DNA of 64,000 bases, from contig NZ_CP063849.1 in NCBI RefSeq assembly GCF_015277775.1, positions 7,951,501 through 8,015,500 on the forward strand. Reading direction: 5' to 3'. The notes beneath the pieces were generated by a model. That model was given only the letters and a program-made list of their open reading frames with translations, did not search any database and had not been told where the DNA came from. Made by a program: the position numbers and the translations under genes. The DNA comes from Paludibaculum fermentans (GTDB taxonomy: Bacteria; Acidobacteriota; Terriglobia; Bryobacterales; Bryobacteraceae). Shown piece by piece: positions 18,540 through 27,639 of the stretch (position 1 is its first letter; every line of letters starts with the position of its first letter).

Positions 18540-19006
18540 TGCGCCTTCTGATCCTTGTGGGCTTGCCTGCTTCCGGCAAGTCCACTTGGGCCCAGCAGAA
18601 CGGCTTGCCCGTGCTTTCCTCCGACGCCGTGCGCGAGCTCCTCACTGGCGACCCCACCCATCAGGGCGTGAACCGCCTCGTCTTCCGCACCCTCCGGCAA
18701 CTGGCCGCGGCCCGCGCGCAGGCCGGAATGCCGGTCACCTGCATCGACTCCACCGCGCTCACGGTGTGGGAACGGCGCTGCTGGGTTCGTTTCGCGCAGC
18801 TTCACCACTGCACGCCCGAGGTGATCTACTTCGACATCCCGTTGGAGGAGTGTAAGCGTCGCAATGCCGCGCGGACCCGCACCGTTCCTGACCATGTGAT
18901 GGACTGGATGGCTGCGCGCCTGCAACAGCCCGCCGTGCTGGAAGGCTTCGAGCGGATCACGATTGTCCGCCAGGAACCGGGGCTTCCTGCCAGCTCTTCT
19001 GCATAA
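18539..19006 (+). CDS. P-loop kinase, AAA_33/polynucleotide-kinase-like
   Basis: 155 residues from the ATG in TAATG overlapping the fadE stop by one base. The Walker A motif is LVGLPASGKSTWA at the N-terminus. SSDAVRELLTG is the typical second motif of the Pnkp/zeta-like small kinases, VTCIDSTAL the acceptor-side acidic motif, and RNAARTRTVPDHVM a lid-like Arg segment. It is predicted to phosphorylate a nucleotide, RNA/DNA end or small molecule, with no evidence to decide which. Its last 50 bases overlap the tail of the opposite-strand MFS gene. A link to fatty-acid oxidation is unclear. Confidence 0.72.
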   Translation: MRLLILVGLPASGKSTWAQQNGLPVLSSDAVRELLTGDPTHQGVNRLVFRTLRQLAAARAQAGMPVTCIDSTALTVWERRCWVRFAQLHHCTPEVIYFDIPLEECKRRNAARTRTVPDHVMDWMAARLQQPAVLEGFERITIVRQEPGLPASSSA

Positions 19007-20267
19007 GCAGCCAGATGCCCGCCGGCACCAGCCCCAGGCAGCCGCTGATGAGGGCAACCGTGCGCACGGAGAGACCCAGGTCGACGGCCTGCGAAGCCAG
19101 GAAGCTCATGCAGCTCATCACCAGGAACAAGCCGCTGAAGTCCGCTGAGAAGACGCGGCCCCGGTAACGGTCTTCCGTCATCCCCTGCAGCATTGTCGTG
19201 GAGAAGACCCAGGCGATGGAAGTGCCCGCATGGCCCAGCGCCACGGCCGCACACGCCAGCGCCAGTGTGGGTGCGGCGCTCAACAGGCAATAGGAAGCGG
19301 CCGCGATCAGGAATGCGAACAGGATGCCGGAGCGCATCCGCTTCTCACTGTTTCTGGCCCAGTAACCTGACGAAAACGAGCCGATCAGCGACCCGATCCC
19401 CCGCGCGCCCAGCAGCAGGCTCATGCTCAGGGTGCCGCCGCGCGCCAGGTCGGCGCCGTGGCTGGTCATCGGAAAGACGCGCTCTCCATAAATAGGCAGG
19501 ATCACCCAGTGCGCGCCCAGCAGGCCCATGCCCGCTTTGACCATCAGTGTCGCCGTTAGCCGCCTATCGCGCCGGATATACCGGATGCCCTCCATCACTG
19601 GAGTGAAGTCGATCATGTCCTTCAGGCAAAAGGCCGGCAGGTGCGCCGCATGAGTCTCCTTCACCTTCATGGCTGCCAGTAGCAGTGCGGAGACGACGAA
19701 CGACAGCGCGTTCACGGCGAACAGAACATCCCGCCCGAATTTGTAGGCAAGCAGGCCGCCCAGTCCGCTGCCAATGGCGAAGTTGATGGCCCACGTGGTG
19801 GACGAGAGCGCGTTGGCGACCATGACTTCTCCCTCGTCCCGTGCAATGTTCGGGACGATGGCGCTGCGGCCGGGCTCGAACAGCGCCCACATGATGGTCT
19901 CCAGGAACAGCAGGATCCACACCAGCCACACCATGCTGGCCGACTTCACGAACACCATCGCCAGTACGATGAAGAACCGGCAGCAATCGGCGAAGATCAT
20001 GATGGTGCGGCGGTTCAGCCGGTCGTTCAGCACCCCGGCCGTGGGCGCCATGAATACCTGCGGCAGCAGTTGCAGTACCACGGCGAAGCCCACTGATTTG
20101 GCCTCGCCCGTGAGTTCGAGCAGCAGGCTGTAGATGGCGACCGCATACAGCCAATCGCCCATCTCGCTCACCACCTGGGCGAACCACAGCAGGCGGAAAT
20201 TGCGGTTCTCCCGCAGAATCCGGCCGTAGGCCGCGAGCGAGTACGATCTGGCTTCGCCCGCGCTCAT
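18957..20267 (-). CDS. MFS transporter (MFS_3 / enterobactin-exporter-like)
   Basis: 436 residues with about twelve hydrophobic segments. The start NFRLLWFAQVVSEMGDWLYAVA is typical of the MFS_3 group. The loop NDRLNRRTIMIFADCCRFF carries the DRxxRR-type signature between helices 2 and 3. Substrate unknown; relatives export siderophores or drugs. It ends inside the opposite-strand kinase gene and follows trpS by 7 bases, so it may be co-transcribed with trpS. Confidence 0.8.
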   Translation of the reverse strand: MSAGEARSYSLAAYGRILRENRNFRLLWFAQVVSEMGDWLYAVAIYSLLLELTGEAKSVGFAVVLQLLPQVFMAPTAGVLNDRLNRRTIMIFADCCRFFIVLAMVFVKSASMVWLVWILLFLETIMWALFEPGRSAIVPNIARDEGEVMVANALSSTTWAINFAIGSGLGGLLAYKFGRDVLFAVNALSFVVSALLLAAMKVKETHAAHLPAFCLKDMIDFTPVMEGIRYIRRDRRLTATLMVKAGMGLLGAHWVILPIYGERVFPMTSHGADLARGGTLSMSLLLGARGIGSLIGSFSSGYWARNSEKRMRSGILFAFLIAAASYCLLSAAPTLALACAAVALGHAGTSIAWVFSTTMLQGMTEDRYRGRVFSADFSGLFLVMSCMSFLASQAVDLGLSVRTVALISGCLGLVPAGIWLLMQKSWQEAPVPGGQS

Positions 20268-20274
20268 GGCCGCG

Positions 20275-21261
20275 CTAGTCCGTGTAGATGCCCATGCGCT
20301 GTTTCACCAGGCGCACGGTATCGTTGGCGACCGGCGCAACGCGCTCGGCGGCCTCTCGCAGGACACCCTTCAGATAGGCGGGGTCGGCGGTAATCTCCTT
20401 GTAGCGCTGCTGGATCGGCTCCAGGCCGGCCACCACGGCCTCGGCCACGGTCTTCTTGAGGTCGCCGTACCGCAACCCGGCAAAGTGGTTCCTGATCTGA
20501 TCGTCCGTCCAGCCAGTAAAAGACTGGTGGATGGCCAGCAGATTGGCGACGCCTGCTCCCATGTTGTCGAAATCGACCCCGGTGCCGGAATCGGTGGTGG
20601 CCCGCATGAGCTTCTTCCGGATCACGGAGGGCTCGTCCAACAGCGCGATCGCATGGCCGGAGCCGGTCTCCGACTTGCTCATCTTCTTCGTGGGGTCGTC
20701 CAGGCCCATGATGCGCGCGCCGACGCTGGGCAGTTTCGTCTCCGGCATCACAAAGGTGTCGCCATACTGCGCATTGAAGCGCTGCGCCAGGTCGCGGGTC
20801 AGTTCCAGGTGCTGGGACTGATCGTCGCCCACCGGCACCGCATTCGCTTTATAGAGCAGGATGTCGGCCGCCATCAGTACCGGATACTGCAGCAGACCAT
20901 CGCTGATGCTCTCCTGCTTCGCGGACTTATCCTTGTACTGGGTCATCCGCTCCAGCCAGCCGATCGGCGTCACGCAGGTGAGCAGCCAGCAAAGCTCGGC
21001 GTGGGCGGCCACCGTCGATTGCACGACGACCGAGGAAATCCTGGGATCGATGCCGGCCGCCAGGAAAATTGCCGCCGTCTGTTCGATCTTCCGGCGCAAC
21101 TCCGCCGGCTCCTGATAGAGCGTGATCGCGTGCAGATCCACGATGCAAAACACGCATTCGTAGTCGTGCTGCATGCGGACCCAGTTCTTCAGGGCGCCCA
21201 GATAGTTTCCGATGTGGAGGCTTCCAGTGGGCTGGATTCCGGACAAGACTCGTGGTTTCAT
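20275..21261 (-). CDS. trpS: Tryptophanyl-tRNA synthetase
   Basis: 328 residues, the usual size for bacterial TrpRS. The N-terminal motif SGIQPTGSLHIGNYLGAL carries the HIGH variant HIGN. DLHAIT, PVLMAADILLYKANAVPVGDDQ and KKMSKSETG (the KMSKS loop) follow. It charges tRNA-Trp. It is divergent from the RNA methyltransferase gene with only about 44 bases between the starts, so the two promoters must overlap or lie back to back. Confidence 0.95.
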   Translation of the reverse strand: MKPRVLSGIQPTGSLHIGNYLGALKNWVRMQHDYECVFCIVDLHAITLYQEPAELRRKIEQTAAIFLAAGIDPRISSVVVQSTVAAHAELCWLLTCVTPIGWLERMTQYKDKSAKQESISDGLLQYPVLMAADILLYKANAVPVGDDQSQHLELTRDLAQRFNAQYGDTFVMPETKLPSVGARIMGLDDPTKKMSKSETGSGHAIALLDEPSVIRKKLMRATTDSGTGVDFDNMGAGVANLLAIHQSFTGWTDDQIRNHFAGLRYGDLKKTVAEAVVAGLEPIQQRYKEITADPAYLKGVLREAAERVAPVANDTVRLVKQRMGIYTD

Positions 21262-21305
21262 GCTGAACTGATAGAGAAGAGTAATTTTTATCGTAAGGGA
21301 TGCGC

Positions 21306-22505
21306 ATGGCTGAAGTGAAGATCGAGAAGTGGGTTTACGGCGGCTCGGGCCTCGGCCGCACAGACGGCCAAGTCACGCTTGTGCCGTTCGTGATGCCCGG
21401 CGAGCAAGTGCGCGTCGAGCCTGTCAAGCAAAAGACGGGCATGGTGGAAGGTCGCGCGGTTGAGTGGTTGGAACGCAGCGAGGCCCGGATTGAGCCCGCT
21501 TGCCCCTATTTTCAAAAATGCGGCGGGTGCCACTACCAGATGGCGCCCTATGACATGCAGGTCGCCCAGAAGGCGGAGATCCTGCGCGAAGTCCTGCGCC
21601 GCGTGGGCAAGATCGAGGCTCCCGAGAAGATCGAGACCATCAGTGCCGAGCCGTGGGGTTATCGCAATCGCAGCCAGTTCCACTTTGGCCCCCAACACTC
21701 GTTGGGGTTCAAGGCCTCCGGCAGCGATCGCGTCGTCGACGTGGACAAATGTCCCATCTCGGCTCCGCTGATCAACGATGCACTGAAGAAGCTGCGCGGC
21801 CTGCGCCGTGACAAGCACTTCCCCCGCTTTCTCAAGGAGATAGAGCTGTTCACCAATGGGGAACAAACCATGGTGAACGTGCTGTCGACGGAAGGCAGCC
21901 GCGGCGTCGCCAAGGGCTTCTTCGACTGGCTGGGCCTGCAGATTCCCGGCGCTTCAGAAGGCGCCTTGGAGTATGCGGCGGCCGGTGAGAAGTTCCGTGT
22001 CAGCCACAAGTCGTTCTTCCAGGTAAACCGCTTCCTGGCCGATGAAATGGTGAAGTGCGCGCTGGAAGGCGCAGAAGGCAAGACCGCGCTCGACCTCTAT
22101 GCCGGCGTGGGTTTGTTCACCCTGCCTTTGGCCCGCCGGTTCGAGAAAGTCACCGGTGTCGAGAGCGACGGCTCGGCCGTGCGCGACCTCGAGTTCAACG
22201 CGGAACGCAGCGGCGTTAAGGCCAAGGCCCTCCGCCTGCAATCCGAGCAGTACCTGGAGAATCTGACGGCCACGCCCGACTTCGTCCTCGCCGACCCGCC
22301 CCGCAGCGGCCTGGGCAAGGCGGTCGTCAAGCACCTCGTGCGCCTGCTGCCCCCGCGCATCAGCCTTGTCTCGTGTGATCCAGCCACGCTGGCCCGCGAC
22401 GCCGCCGTCCTGGTGGGCGCCGGCTACCGTTTCGAGAAGATGACCATGATCGATCTCTTCCCCCAGACCTATCACATTGAAACCATTGTCCTAATGGTTC
22501 GCTAG
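21306..22505 (+). CDS. TRAM-domain 23S rRNA (uracil-5-)-methyltransferase, RumA/RlmCD family
   Basis: 399 residues. The second ATG at 21306 was chosen because AAGGG stands 6 bases before it but abuts the first. An N-terminal TRAM domain (VKIEKWVYGGSGLGR) is followed by a four-Cys iron-sulfur motif (CPYFQKCGGCHYQ plus the Cys in VDKCPIS). The SAM domain has ALDLYAGVGLFTLPLARRF, and the catalytic Cys sits in LVSCDPATLARD with DPPRSGLG. It methylates C5 of a uridine in 23S rRNA or tRNA. Which position cannot be decided. Confidence 0.88.
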   Translation: MAEVKIEKWVYGGSGLGRTDGQVTLVPFVMPGEQVRVEPVKQKTGMVEGRAVEWLERSEARIEPACPYFQKCGGCHYQMAPYDMQVAQKAEILREVLRRVGKIEAPEKIETISAEPWGYRNRSQFHFGPQHSLGFKASGSDRVVDVDKCPISAPLINDALKKLRGLRRDKHFPRFLKEIELFTNGEQTMVNVLSTEGSRGVAKGFFDWLGLQIPGASEGALEYAAAGEKFRVSHKSFFQVNRFLADEMVKCALEGAEGKTALDLYAGVGLFTLPLARRFEKVTGVESDGSAVRDLEFNAERSGVKAKALRLQSEQYLENLTATPDFVLADPPRSGLGKAVVKHLVRLLPPRISLVSCDPATLARDAAVLVGAGYRFEKMTMIDLFPQTYHIETIVLMVR

Positions 22506-22559
22506 ATAGTCCGGAATCCTGCGGCCGCCCGGGCTTCGGCTCAGGCGGCCGCATCGTTT

Positions 22560-23456
22560 CTAGAGCTCCAGTTTCCCGCCGACGAGCATCTCGGACAGTT
22601 TGAACTTCCGCTTCACTAGCATGGGGCCGACACTGGTGACAAACTCGACTTCCTTGTCGTCCAGGCTGATGGGATCTTCCTTGGAGAATAGGAAGTAAAT
22701 GACCCGCGGACCATCCCCGGTGGGCATCAGCACATCTACCGGATGCAGCGGTTCGCGTCCCTTGCGGTTGAGTTGCGTTTGAGCTTTGAGCCGCGCCTTC
22801 ATCTGCTCGGGATCGGGTCCGCGCCGTTGGCCGCCTTCCTGGCCGGCCTGCGGGGCGCCCGCCTGAAACTGCTGCTGCTCCATGCCCGGCCGGCGGCCTC
22901 CTCGCATGCCTCCGCCCATCATCGGCAAACCCTCCACGGCAATTACATAGTTCTTGCTCGGCTCCGCTAAAGTGGCCTTGGCCGTCTTCGCCTGGTCGGG
23001 CTCGGAGGTGGATTTGAGTTGGACCATCGCCTGGCGCACGGGCAGGGAACTCTGCCAGCGGACGACCGCTGACATGGCGGTGGGCGAGCCGCCCATACCG
23101 CCGCCGGGGCCGCCCATGCCGCCGCCGCCGGGTCCGCCCATTCCGCCCCCGCCACCCATTCCTCCTCCACCACCCATGCCGCCACCCCCGCCTCCGGGGC
23201 CGCCCATGCCCCCGCCTCCGGGTCCACCCATACCGCCACCACCGCTGGGCCGGCCCATGCCGCCCTCGCCGGTGTCGCCGACGCCGCCACCGAAGGTGAC
23301 GTTGGCGTTCCGGGCCCATGGGGAATCCGTCAGCACCCGCCGGGCCTCTTTCTCCGTCCACTCGGTGTACGGTTTCTTCTCCCAAAAGTCGGCCGCAAAC
23401 AGCAGGGCGGCCCCCGTGAGGAGGCCGCCGGTCACTGCTACGATTTTCAATCGCAT
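22560..23456 (-). CDS. Exported protein with Gly/Met-rich tract, unknown function
   Basis: 298 residues with a signal peptide (MRLKIVAVTGGLLTGAALLFA). An N-terminal box FWEKKPYTEWTEKEARRVL is followed by a tract of GGMGGPGGG-type repeats (about residues 55-108). A C-terminal globular part has VVRWQSSLPVRQAM, YVIAVEGLPMM and HPVDVLMPTGDGPRVIYFLF, with a second short Met/Gly run in the middle. I recall WEKKxYTEW-type exported proteins in acidobacteria but no function. Third gene of the TonB cluster, 21 bases after the receptor gene. Confidence 0.65.
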   Translation of the reverse strand: MRLKIVAVTGGLLTGAALLFAADFWEKKPYTEWTEKEARRVLTDSPWARNANVTFGGGVGDTGEGGMGRPSGGGGMGGPGGGGMGGPGGGGGGMGGGGGMGGGGGMGGPGGGGMGGPGGGMGGSPTAMSAVVRWQSSLPVRQAMVQLKSTSEPDQAKTAKATLAEPSKNYVIAVEGLPMMGGGMRGGRRPGMEQQQFQAGAPQAGQEGGQRRGPDPEQMKARLKAQTQLNRKGREPLHPVDVLMPTGDGPRVIYFLFSKEDPISLDDKEVEFVTSVGPMLVKRKFKLSEMLVGGKLEL

Positions 23457-23477
23457 GGTAATACCCTCGAACAGCGT

Positions 23478-26468
23478 TTAGAACGAAAGTCGCAACTGGA
23501 GGTCGATCCGGCGATTCCCGGCGCCGCCACCGCCGCCCATTCCACCTGGGCCAAAGCCGCCGCCAATGGAGTTGGATTCACCGAACAGCGGGGAGCTCAG
23601 GTTGCCGATGGGCGACCCATAGTTTACGTGGTTCAACAGGTTCCGCGCGGAAGCGGAAGCGGTCAGGCTGAACCGTTTGCCGGATGACGAATCGAACATG
23701 CCGCCGGGACCGCCAGGGCCGCCGCCACGCATGCCGCCGCCGCCACCGCCGCGCATTCCGCCACCGCCGCCACCCATCGGGCCCATGCCACCGCGCATCG
23801 GGCCGTCTCCGCCGGCCTGTGTCGTGGTGCCGGAGGTCCGTTCACCGAAGCCCCAGGTCCGGCTGGCCCGCAGGTTCACCGTGAACTGTGCCGGCCCGCG
23901 GCCGTAGTTGCGGGGAATCAGTACGTCGTTTTGGCCCGGTGTCAGGTTGAACACGCCGAAAGCGGTGCTCACGATGTTGGCGCCCGTGGCGCCCGCCGCC
24001 GCGAACGACGGACGGTCGTTGAACAGCGTGTCGCCATTGTTGTCGCGGCCGGTTGTGATGTTGAACGGTGAGCCGGAGCTCGCCATGATGAACGGATTGA
24101 ACGAGATACCCCACTTGGCGCGGATCGAGCCGCCCAGCATCATGCGGTGGCGCACGTCGTAGGCCGCGTTTCCATATTCTGAGGTCAGGTTGTATTGGTT
24201 CACAGGGAACGAACCCACTCCGTCCGTATCGCTCTTCGCCTGGCCCAGGACATAGAAGCCGAACAGGGTGAAGTACCGGTTGAAGCGGGAACTAACATTG
24301 ATCATCAACTGCTTCTGCGTCAGGAAGCCGGTGGATTCGTATTGGTAGACGTTGCCGATGTTGCCCATCGGGAAAGTGCCGTCGGCCAGCGGCGCGTTGA
24401 CATTGCGAGTGCGCAGCATGTGCACGCCGCGGGAGTAGATGAAGTTCGTCGAAACCGAAGTGTTCTTCGGCAATTGGCGGTCGACCCCGAAGATCGTCTG
24501 GGCGATGTAGGGCGCGCGGATGTCATTCACCAGGGTGCGGCGTGTGGGATCCACCAGATTCGAGGCCAGTGTGGCGGTGTCCGGGATAGCCGGGTAGAAG
24601 TCCGGATTCGCGACGATATACTGCTGCTGCGTCGTGCCGTTGAAGCGGAGCGACTGCAGCGTCAGGTTGTCGCCTACACGGTCGTAGAACATGCCAAAGC
24701 CGGTGCGGACCACTGTCTTGGTCTGGGCCGGAGTCTTGCCCAATCCATAGGCAATGCTGATGCGCGGGGCCAGGTCCTTGTAATCGCTGATGTTGGACTG
24801 CGTTTCGTAGCGCAGGCCGTAGCTCAGGTTCAGGTTCGGCCGCAGGCGCCAGGTATCTTCCGCGAACAGGCCGATGTCGGTTTGCGCCACGTTCGTCAGG
24901 GGTGTGCCGCCGGTGAGCGTAAACTGGCTCGCGCCGCCGCCCAAGGCCCGGATTGTGGCCGCGGGCAGTCCCAGTGACTGGAAGTACAGCGTGCGGCGGT
25001 AGCGCTCCAGCGAGGTCACCTGCACCATTGTCGGCGACCCGTCGGCGCCGTTCACAATGTTGTTCGAGCTGTCCAGCAGCGGAGCCAGCCCGCCGGCGAA
25101 GGTATAGGATCCATTGAAGTTGGAATCCGAGGTGTCACCAATGCGGTCGTAGCGCACACGGCCGCCCAACTTGATCATGTGCGTCCCGTGTGTGATGGAC
25201 GTGATGTTCTGCCACTCAAAGCGGTTCTCGCGGCTGCCTGAATCCTTAATCAGCGAACCGCCGCTGTTGAACGACTCCAGAACGTTCAACGCCGGCGTGC
25301 TGTTGTCGCCCATCATCAGCGAATTGCTGCGGTTGTACTGAAACCGGGTCTCGTTTACGGCATGAGTGCCGAGAATGGCCGTTTCAGTCATCTGCAGGAT
25401 GTGATCGCTGCTCTCTGAACTGGTGGCGCGCGATGGAAGTGTGAACTGGCCTAACCCCTGATTCTGGTTGTTGTTGCGCGCTTCGCTATATCGCACGACG
25501 AGAGTATTGTTCTGGCTCAACTGGTAGTCGATGCGCGGATTGATCGACCAGTGGCGCAGTGGCGTGACCACCGTCTGTTGGAACGGAGTTGCCAGGAAGT
25601 TGCTGTCCAGGACGGTGGCCGAGATCACCGCATTCTCGTCGATCTCGCGCCGGTCGACGTCGATGAACCACGAGGCCTTCTTCGAGAGCGGGCCCCCGAG
25701 GTTGAAGCCGTAATGGCGCATGTTGTACGGCGCGCGGGTCGTGGCGAACGGATTGCGCGAGTTCAGGTTCTCGTTGCCGAAGTTGAAGAACGCCTGCCCG
25801 CGTAGCTTGTCCGTGCCCGGCTTCGTCAGAATCTCAATGCGGCCGAAACCGAGGCGGTCATATTCAGCCGAGAAGGGATTCTGGTTCACCCGGACTTCAC
25901 GGATGGACGACTTCGGAGGCAGCTTGCCGCCGCTGAACCCATCCACATAAATGTCACCGCCATTCGGGCCGGCCGAGGGACCTGCCAGTGCCTGCAGGTC
26001 CGAGGCCAGGTCGTCCGGATCGTCCGAAAGTACGTCCAGATCCTCGCCGCGCAGCACGATGGCGCCGGCCACGCTCGAAGTCTCCACCGAAACCGAGGTG
26101 TAGTCCGCCACGGTCACCGACTGCGTCTCTGATGCGATCGCCAGTTGGCTCTTCAACGTGATCGGCTTGCCGCCTTCCAGGTTGAGGTTGCGCACTTCCA
26201 GCGGCGTGAAGCCTGTCGCCGCGACCCGCAGCTTGTACTTGCCGGGCGGCAGCGGCTCGAACTCATAGGTACCCAATTCATTGGTGGTGACGGTCTTTGT
26301 GTAGCCCTTCCCCCCGGAGAGCGTCACCTGAGCGCCCGGAACGAACGAACCCGACGGATCATCCACTTCCCCCTTGACCACCGTCGTGCTCTGCGCAGCC
26401 GCCACCAGGGCGAACACCATCGCGAGCAGGAAGGCTGTAAACACACCACGAGCGTAGTTGTTGTTCAT
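23478..26468 (-). CDS. TonB-dependent receptor with carboxypeptidase-regulatory-like domain and Gly/Met tract
   Basis: 996 residues with a signal peptide (ends near AQSTTVVKG). Residues 25-115 form a Cna_B/CarboxypepD_reg beta-sandwich (VDDPSGSFVPGAQVTL, NELGTYEFEPLPPGKY). The plug (about 120-230) holds ILRGEDLDVLSDDPDDL and VNQNPFSAEYDRLGFG, then a beta-barrel ending in a terminal Phe. Near residues 880-925 the barrel is broken by GGMGPMGGGGGG-type repeats, and another run lies near the C-terminus. Such receptors import large substrates in Bacteroidetes and acidobacteria. Operon with the flanking exported proteins. Confidence 0.85.
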   Translation of the reverse strand: MNNNYARGVFTAFLLAMVFALVAAAQSTTVVKGEVDDPSGSFVPGAQVTLSGGKGYTKTVTTNELGTYEFEPLPPGKYKLRVAATGFTPLEVRNLNLEGGKPITLKSQLAIASETQSVTVADYTSVSVETSSVAGAIVLRGEDLDVLSDDPDDLASDLQALAGPSAGPNGGDIYVDGFSGGKLPPKSSIREVRVNQNPFSAEYDRLGFGRIEILTKPGTDKLRGQAFFNFGNENLNSRNPFATTRAPYNMRHYGFNLGGPLSKKASWFIDVDRREIDENAVISATVLDSNFLATPFQQTVVTPLRHWSINPRIDYQLSQNNTLVVRYSEARNNNQNQGLGQFTLPSRATSSESSDHILQMTETAILGTHAVNETRFQYNRSNSLMMGDNSTPALNVLESFNSGGSLIKDSGSRENRFEWQNITSITHGTHMIKLGGRVRYDRIGDTSDSNFNGSYTFAGGLAPLLDSSNNIVNGADGSPTMVQVTSLERYRRTLYFQSLGLPAATIRALGGGASQFTLTGGTPLTNVAQTDIGLFAEDTWRLRPNLNLSYGLRYETQSNISDYKDLAPRISIAYGLGKTPAQTKTVVRTGFGMFYDRVGDNLTLQSLRFNGTTQQQYIVANPDFYPAIPDTATLASNLVDPTRRTLVNDIRAPYIAQTIFGVDRQLPKNTSVSTNFIYSRGVHMLRTRNVNAPLADGTFPMGNIGNVYQYESTGFLTQKQLMINVSSRFNRYFTLFGFYVLGQAKSDTDGVGSFPVNQYNLTSEYGNAAYDVRHRMMLGGSIRAKWGISFNPFIMASSGSPFNITTGRDNNGDTLFNDRPSFAAAGATGANIVSTAFGVFNLTPGQNDVLIPRNYGRGPAQFTVNLRASRTWGFGERTSGTTTQAGGDGPMRGGMGPMGGGGGGMRGGGGGGMRGGGPGGPGGMFDSSSGKRFSLTASASARNLLNHVNYGSPIGNLSSPLFGESNSIGGGFGPGGMGGGGGAGNRRIDLQLRLSF

Positions 26469-26499
26469 ACGGAATTCCTCGAGAAGAAAACGAAACTGA

Positions 26500-27639
26500 T
26501 TACTGTCCCGGCATCGACATCTCGGTGCTCCAATTACCGAGTGCCTGGTTCACTTGCGCCGCCGATGCGCGCAACAGAAAATCCACTCCTGCTACCAGCG
26601 AGATTGCATTCGGGGCCGCGTTGCCCCCTGCCTTCGCTACGGAGACGATCACTGCATCGCCGGGCTTCACGTCAGCCAGGGTTGACGCCGGCAACCGGTC
26701 GAACATCTGACCCAGGTCCGGAGTGCGACCGCCCATGGGTCCGCCTGGTCCGCCTGGTCCGCCTGGTCCGCTTGGTCCGCGGCCGCCGCCCGCCGGCATT
26801 CCGCCACCGGGGGCGCCTGGACCGCCGCCGTTCATTCCGCCCGGCCGCATCATCCCGCCGCCACCGCCGCCGAAGTTCGGCATGCGCCGGATGTTGGTTT
26901 CAGCCGTCAGGTGGATCACGACCGGCTTCTTGGTCTGTACATCCTTCATCGTCATTTCGCCGCTTTCGGCCTTCACGGAAATGACCTCTCCACCCATCGT
27001 GCGAAACGAACCGGAAACAACCTGTTCGGCGGCGATCTTCGAGGCCGCCTCGTCCTTTGTGCCCAACACGCGGATCTGGTCGCCGGCTTCAATGTCGCCA
27101 ATGGGCGCCACCTGGGCGTCGGCGAACTTGATGGAACCGTTGGCATACCGCCTGAGCACCGCCGTGGCCGGCACGCTGATAGTCCATTCCTTGGCCGAGC
27201 CATTGGTGCCTGTGGAGATCAGCAACTCACCGCCCGCCGCGTTCACCGACTTCACGACGCCGCGCACGCCGCGCGCCCGCCATTCAGCCTGTTCCTTCGC
27301 ATTCTTTTCGGCCAGCGAGCTCTTGCTCATCACGACCAGCGTCGTTACTGTGAGCTTCTCTTCCGCCATCGTGCCGCGCGCGATCACGCGGTCGCCCGCG
27401 GTGATGCCCGACAGTTCCATCGGCGCAGCCTTGCTCAAGTCCTTTTCACCAGGTTCGACGCGCATCAGCCGGCAATTGTCGGCGATATGGGCCGCCACTG
27501 CCTTGCCGGCATCGGTCTGAATGGTCAGCTCCCTGTCGGAGGCTGTGACCACCTTCACTGCGCCGACGACCCGCTCCTGTTGCTGGGCAACGAGCAGACC
27601 GGCAGCGGTCAATACGAGAGTTATAAATCTTCGAATCAT
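26500..27639 (-). CDS. Exported DUF5666-like repeat protein with Gly/Met/Pro-rich tract
   Basis: 379 residues from the ATG at 27639; a GTG at 27660 is possible. A signal peptide (MIRRFITLVLTAAGLLVAQ) is followed by two or three small beta-barrel-like repeats of about 80 residues, each with a V-x-G-x-V start and a G-D-x-V/I turn (VVGAVKVVTASDRELTI, RGVVKSVNAAGGELLI, GGEVISVKAESGEMTM). This is the DUF5666 pattern. A long low-complexity region (GGGGGGMMRPGGMNGG onward, about 270-330) and a final beta segment close the protein. First gene of the TonB cluster, 31 bases before the receptor. Function unknown. Confidence 0.65.
   Translation of the reverse strand: MIRRFITLVLTAAGLLVAQQQERVVGAVKVVTASDRELTIQTDAGKAVAAHIADNCRLMRVEPGEKDLSKAAPMELSGITAGDRVIARGTMAEEKLTVTTLVVMSKSSLAEKNAKEQAEWRARGVRGVVKSVNAAGGELLISTGTNGSAKEWTISVPATAVLRRYANGSIKFADAQVAPIGDIEAGDQIRVLGTKDEAASKIAAEQVVSGSFRTMGGEVISVKAESGEMTMKDVQTKKPVVIHLTAETNIRRMPNFGGGGGGMMRPGGMNGGGPGAPGGGMPAGGGRGPSGPGGPGGPGGPMGGRTPDLGQMFDRLPASTLADVKPGDAVIVSVAKAGGNAAPNAISLVAGVDFLLRASAAQVNQALGNWSTEMSMPGQ
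26738..26782. repeat. 9-bp tandem repeat within the Gly/Pro-rich coding tract
   Basis: The unit GGTCCGCCT occurs three times exactly (26738-26764), then with one change (GGTCCGCTT, 26765-26773), then half a unit. On the coding (minus) strand it encodes Gly-Gly-Pro triplets. The unit is a multiple of three, so slippage would change the tract length without breaking the frame. Confidence 0.75.

Noticed and set aside
22954-23481. Plus-strand proline-rich ORF (PPPGPP repeats)
   Set aside because: It is the antisense of the Gly/Met-rich coding tract, so the Pro repeats are a by-product of the GGC/GGG codons.
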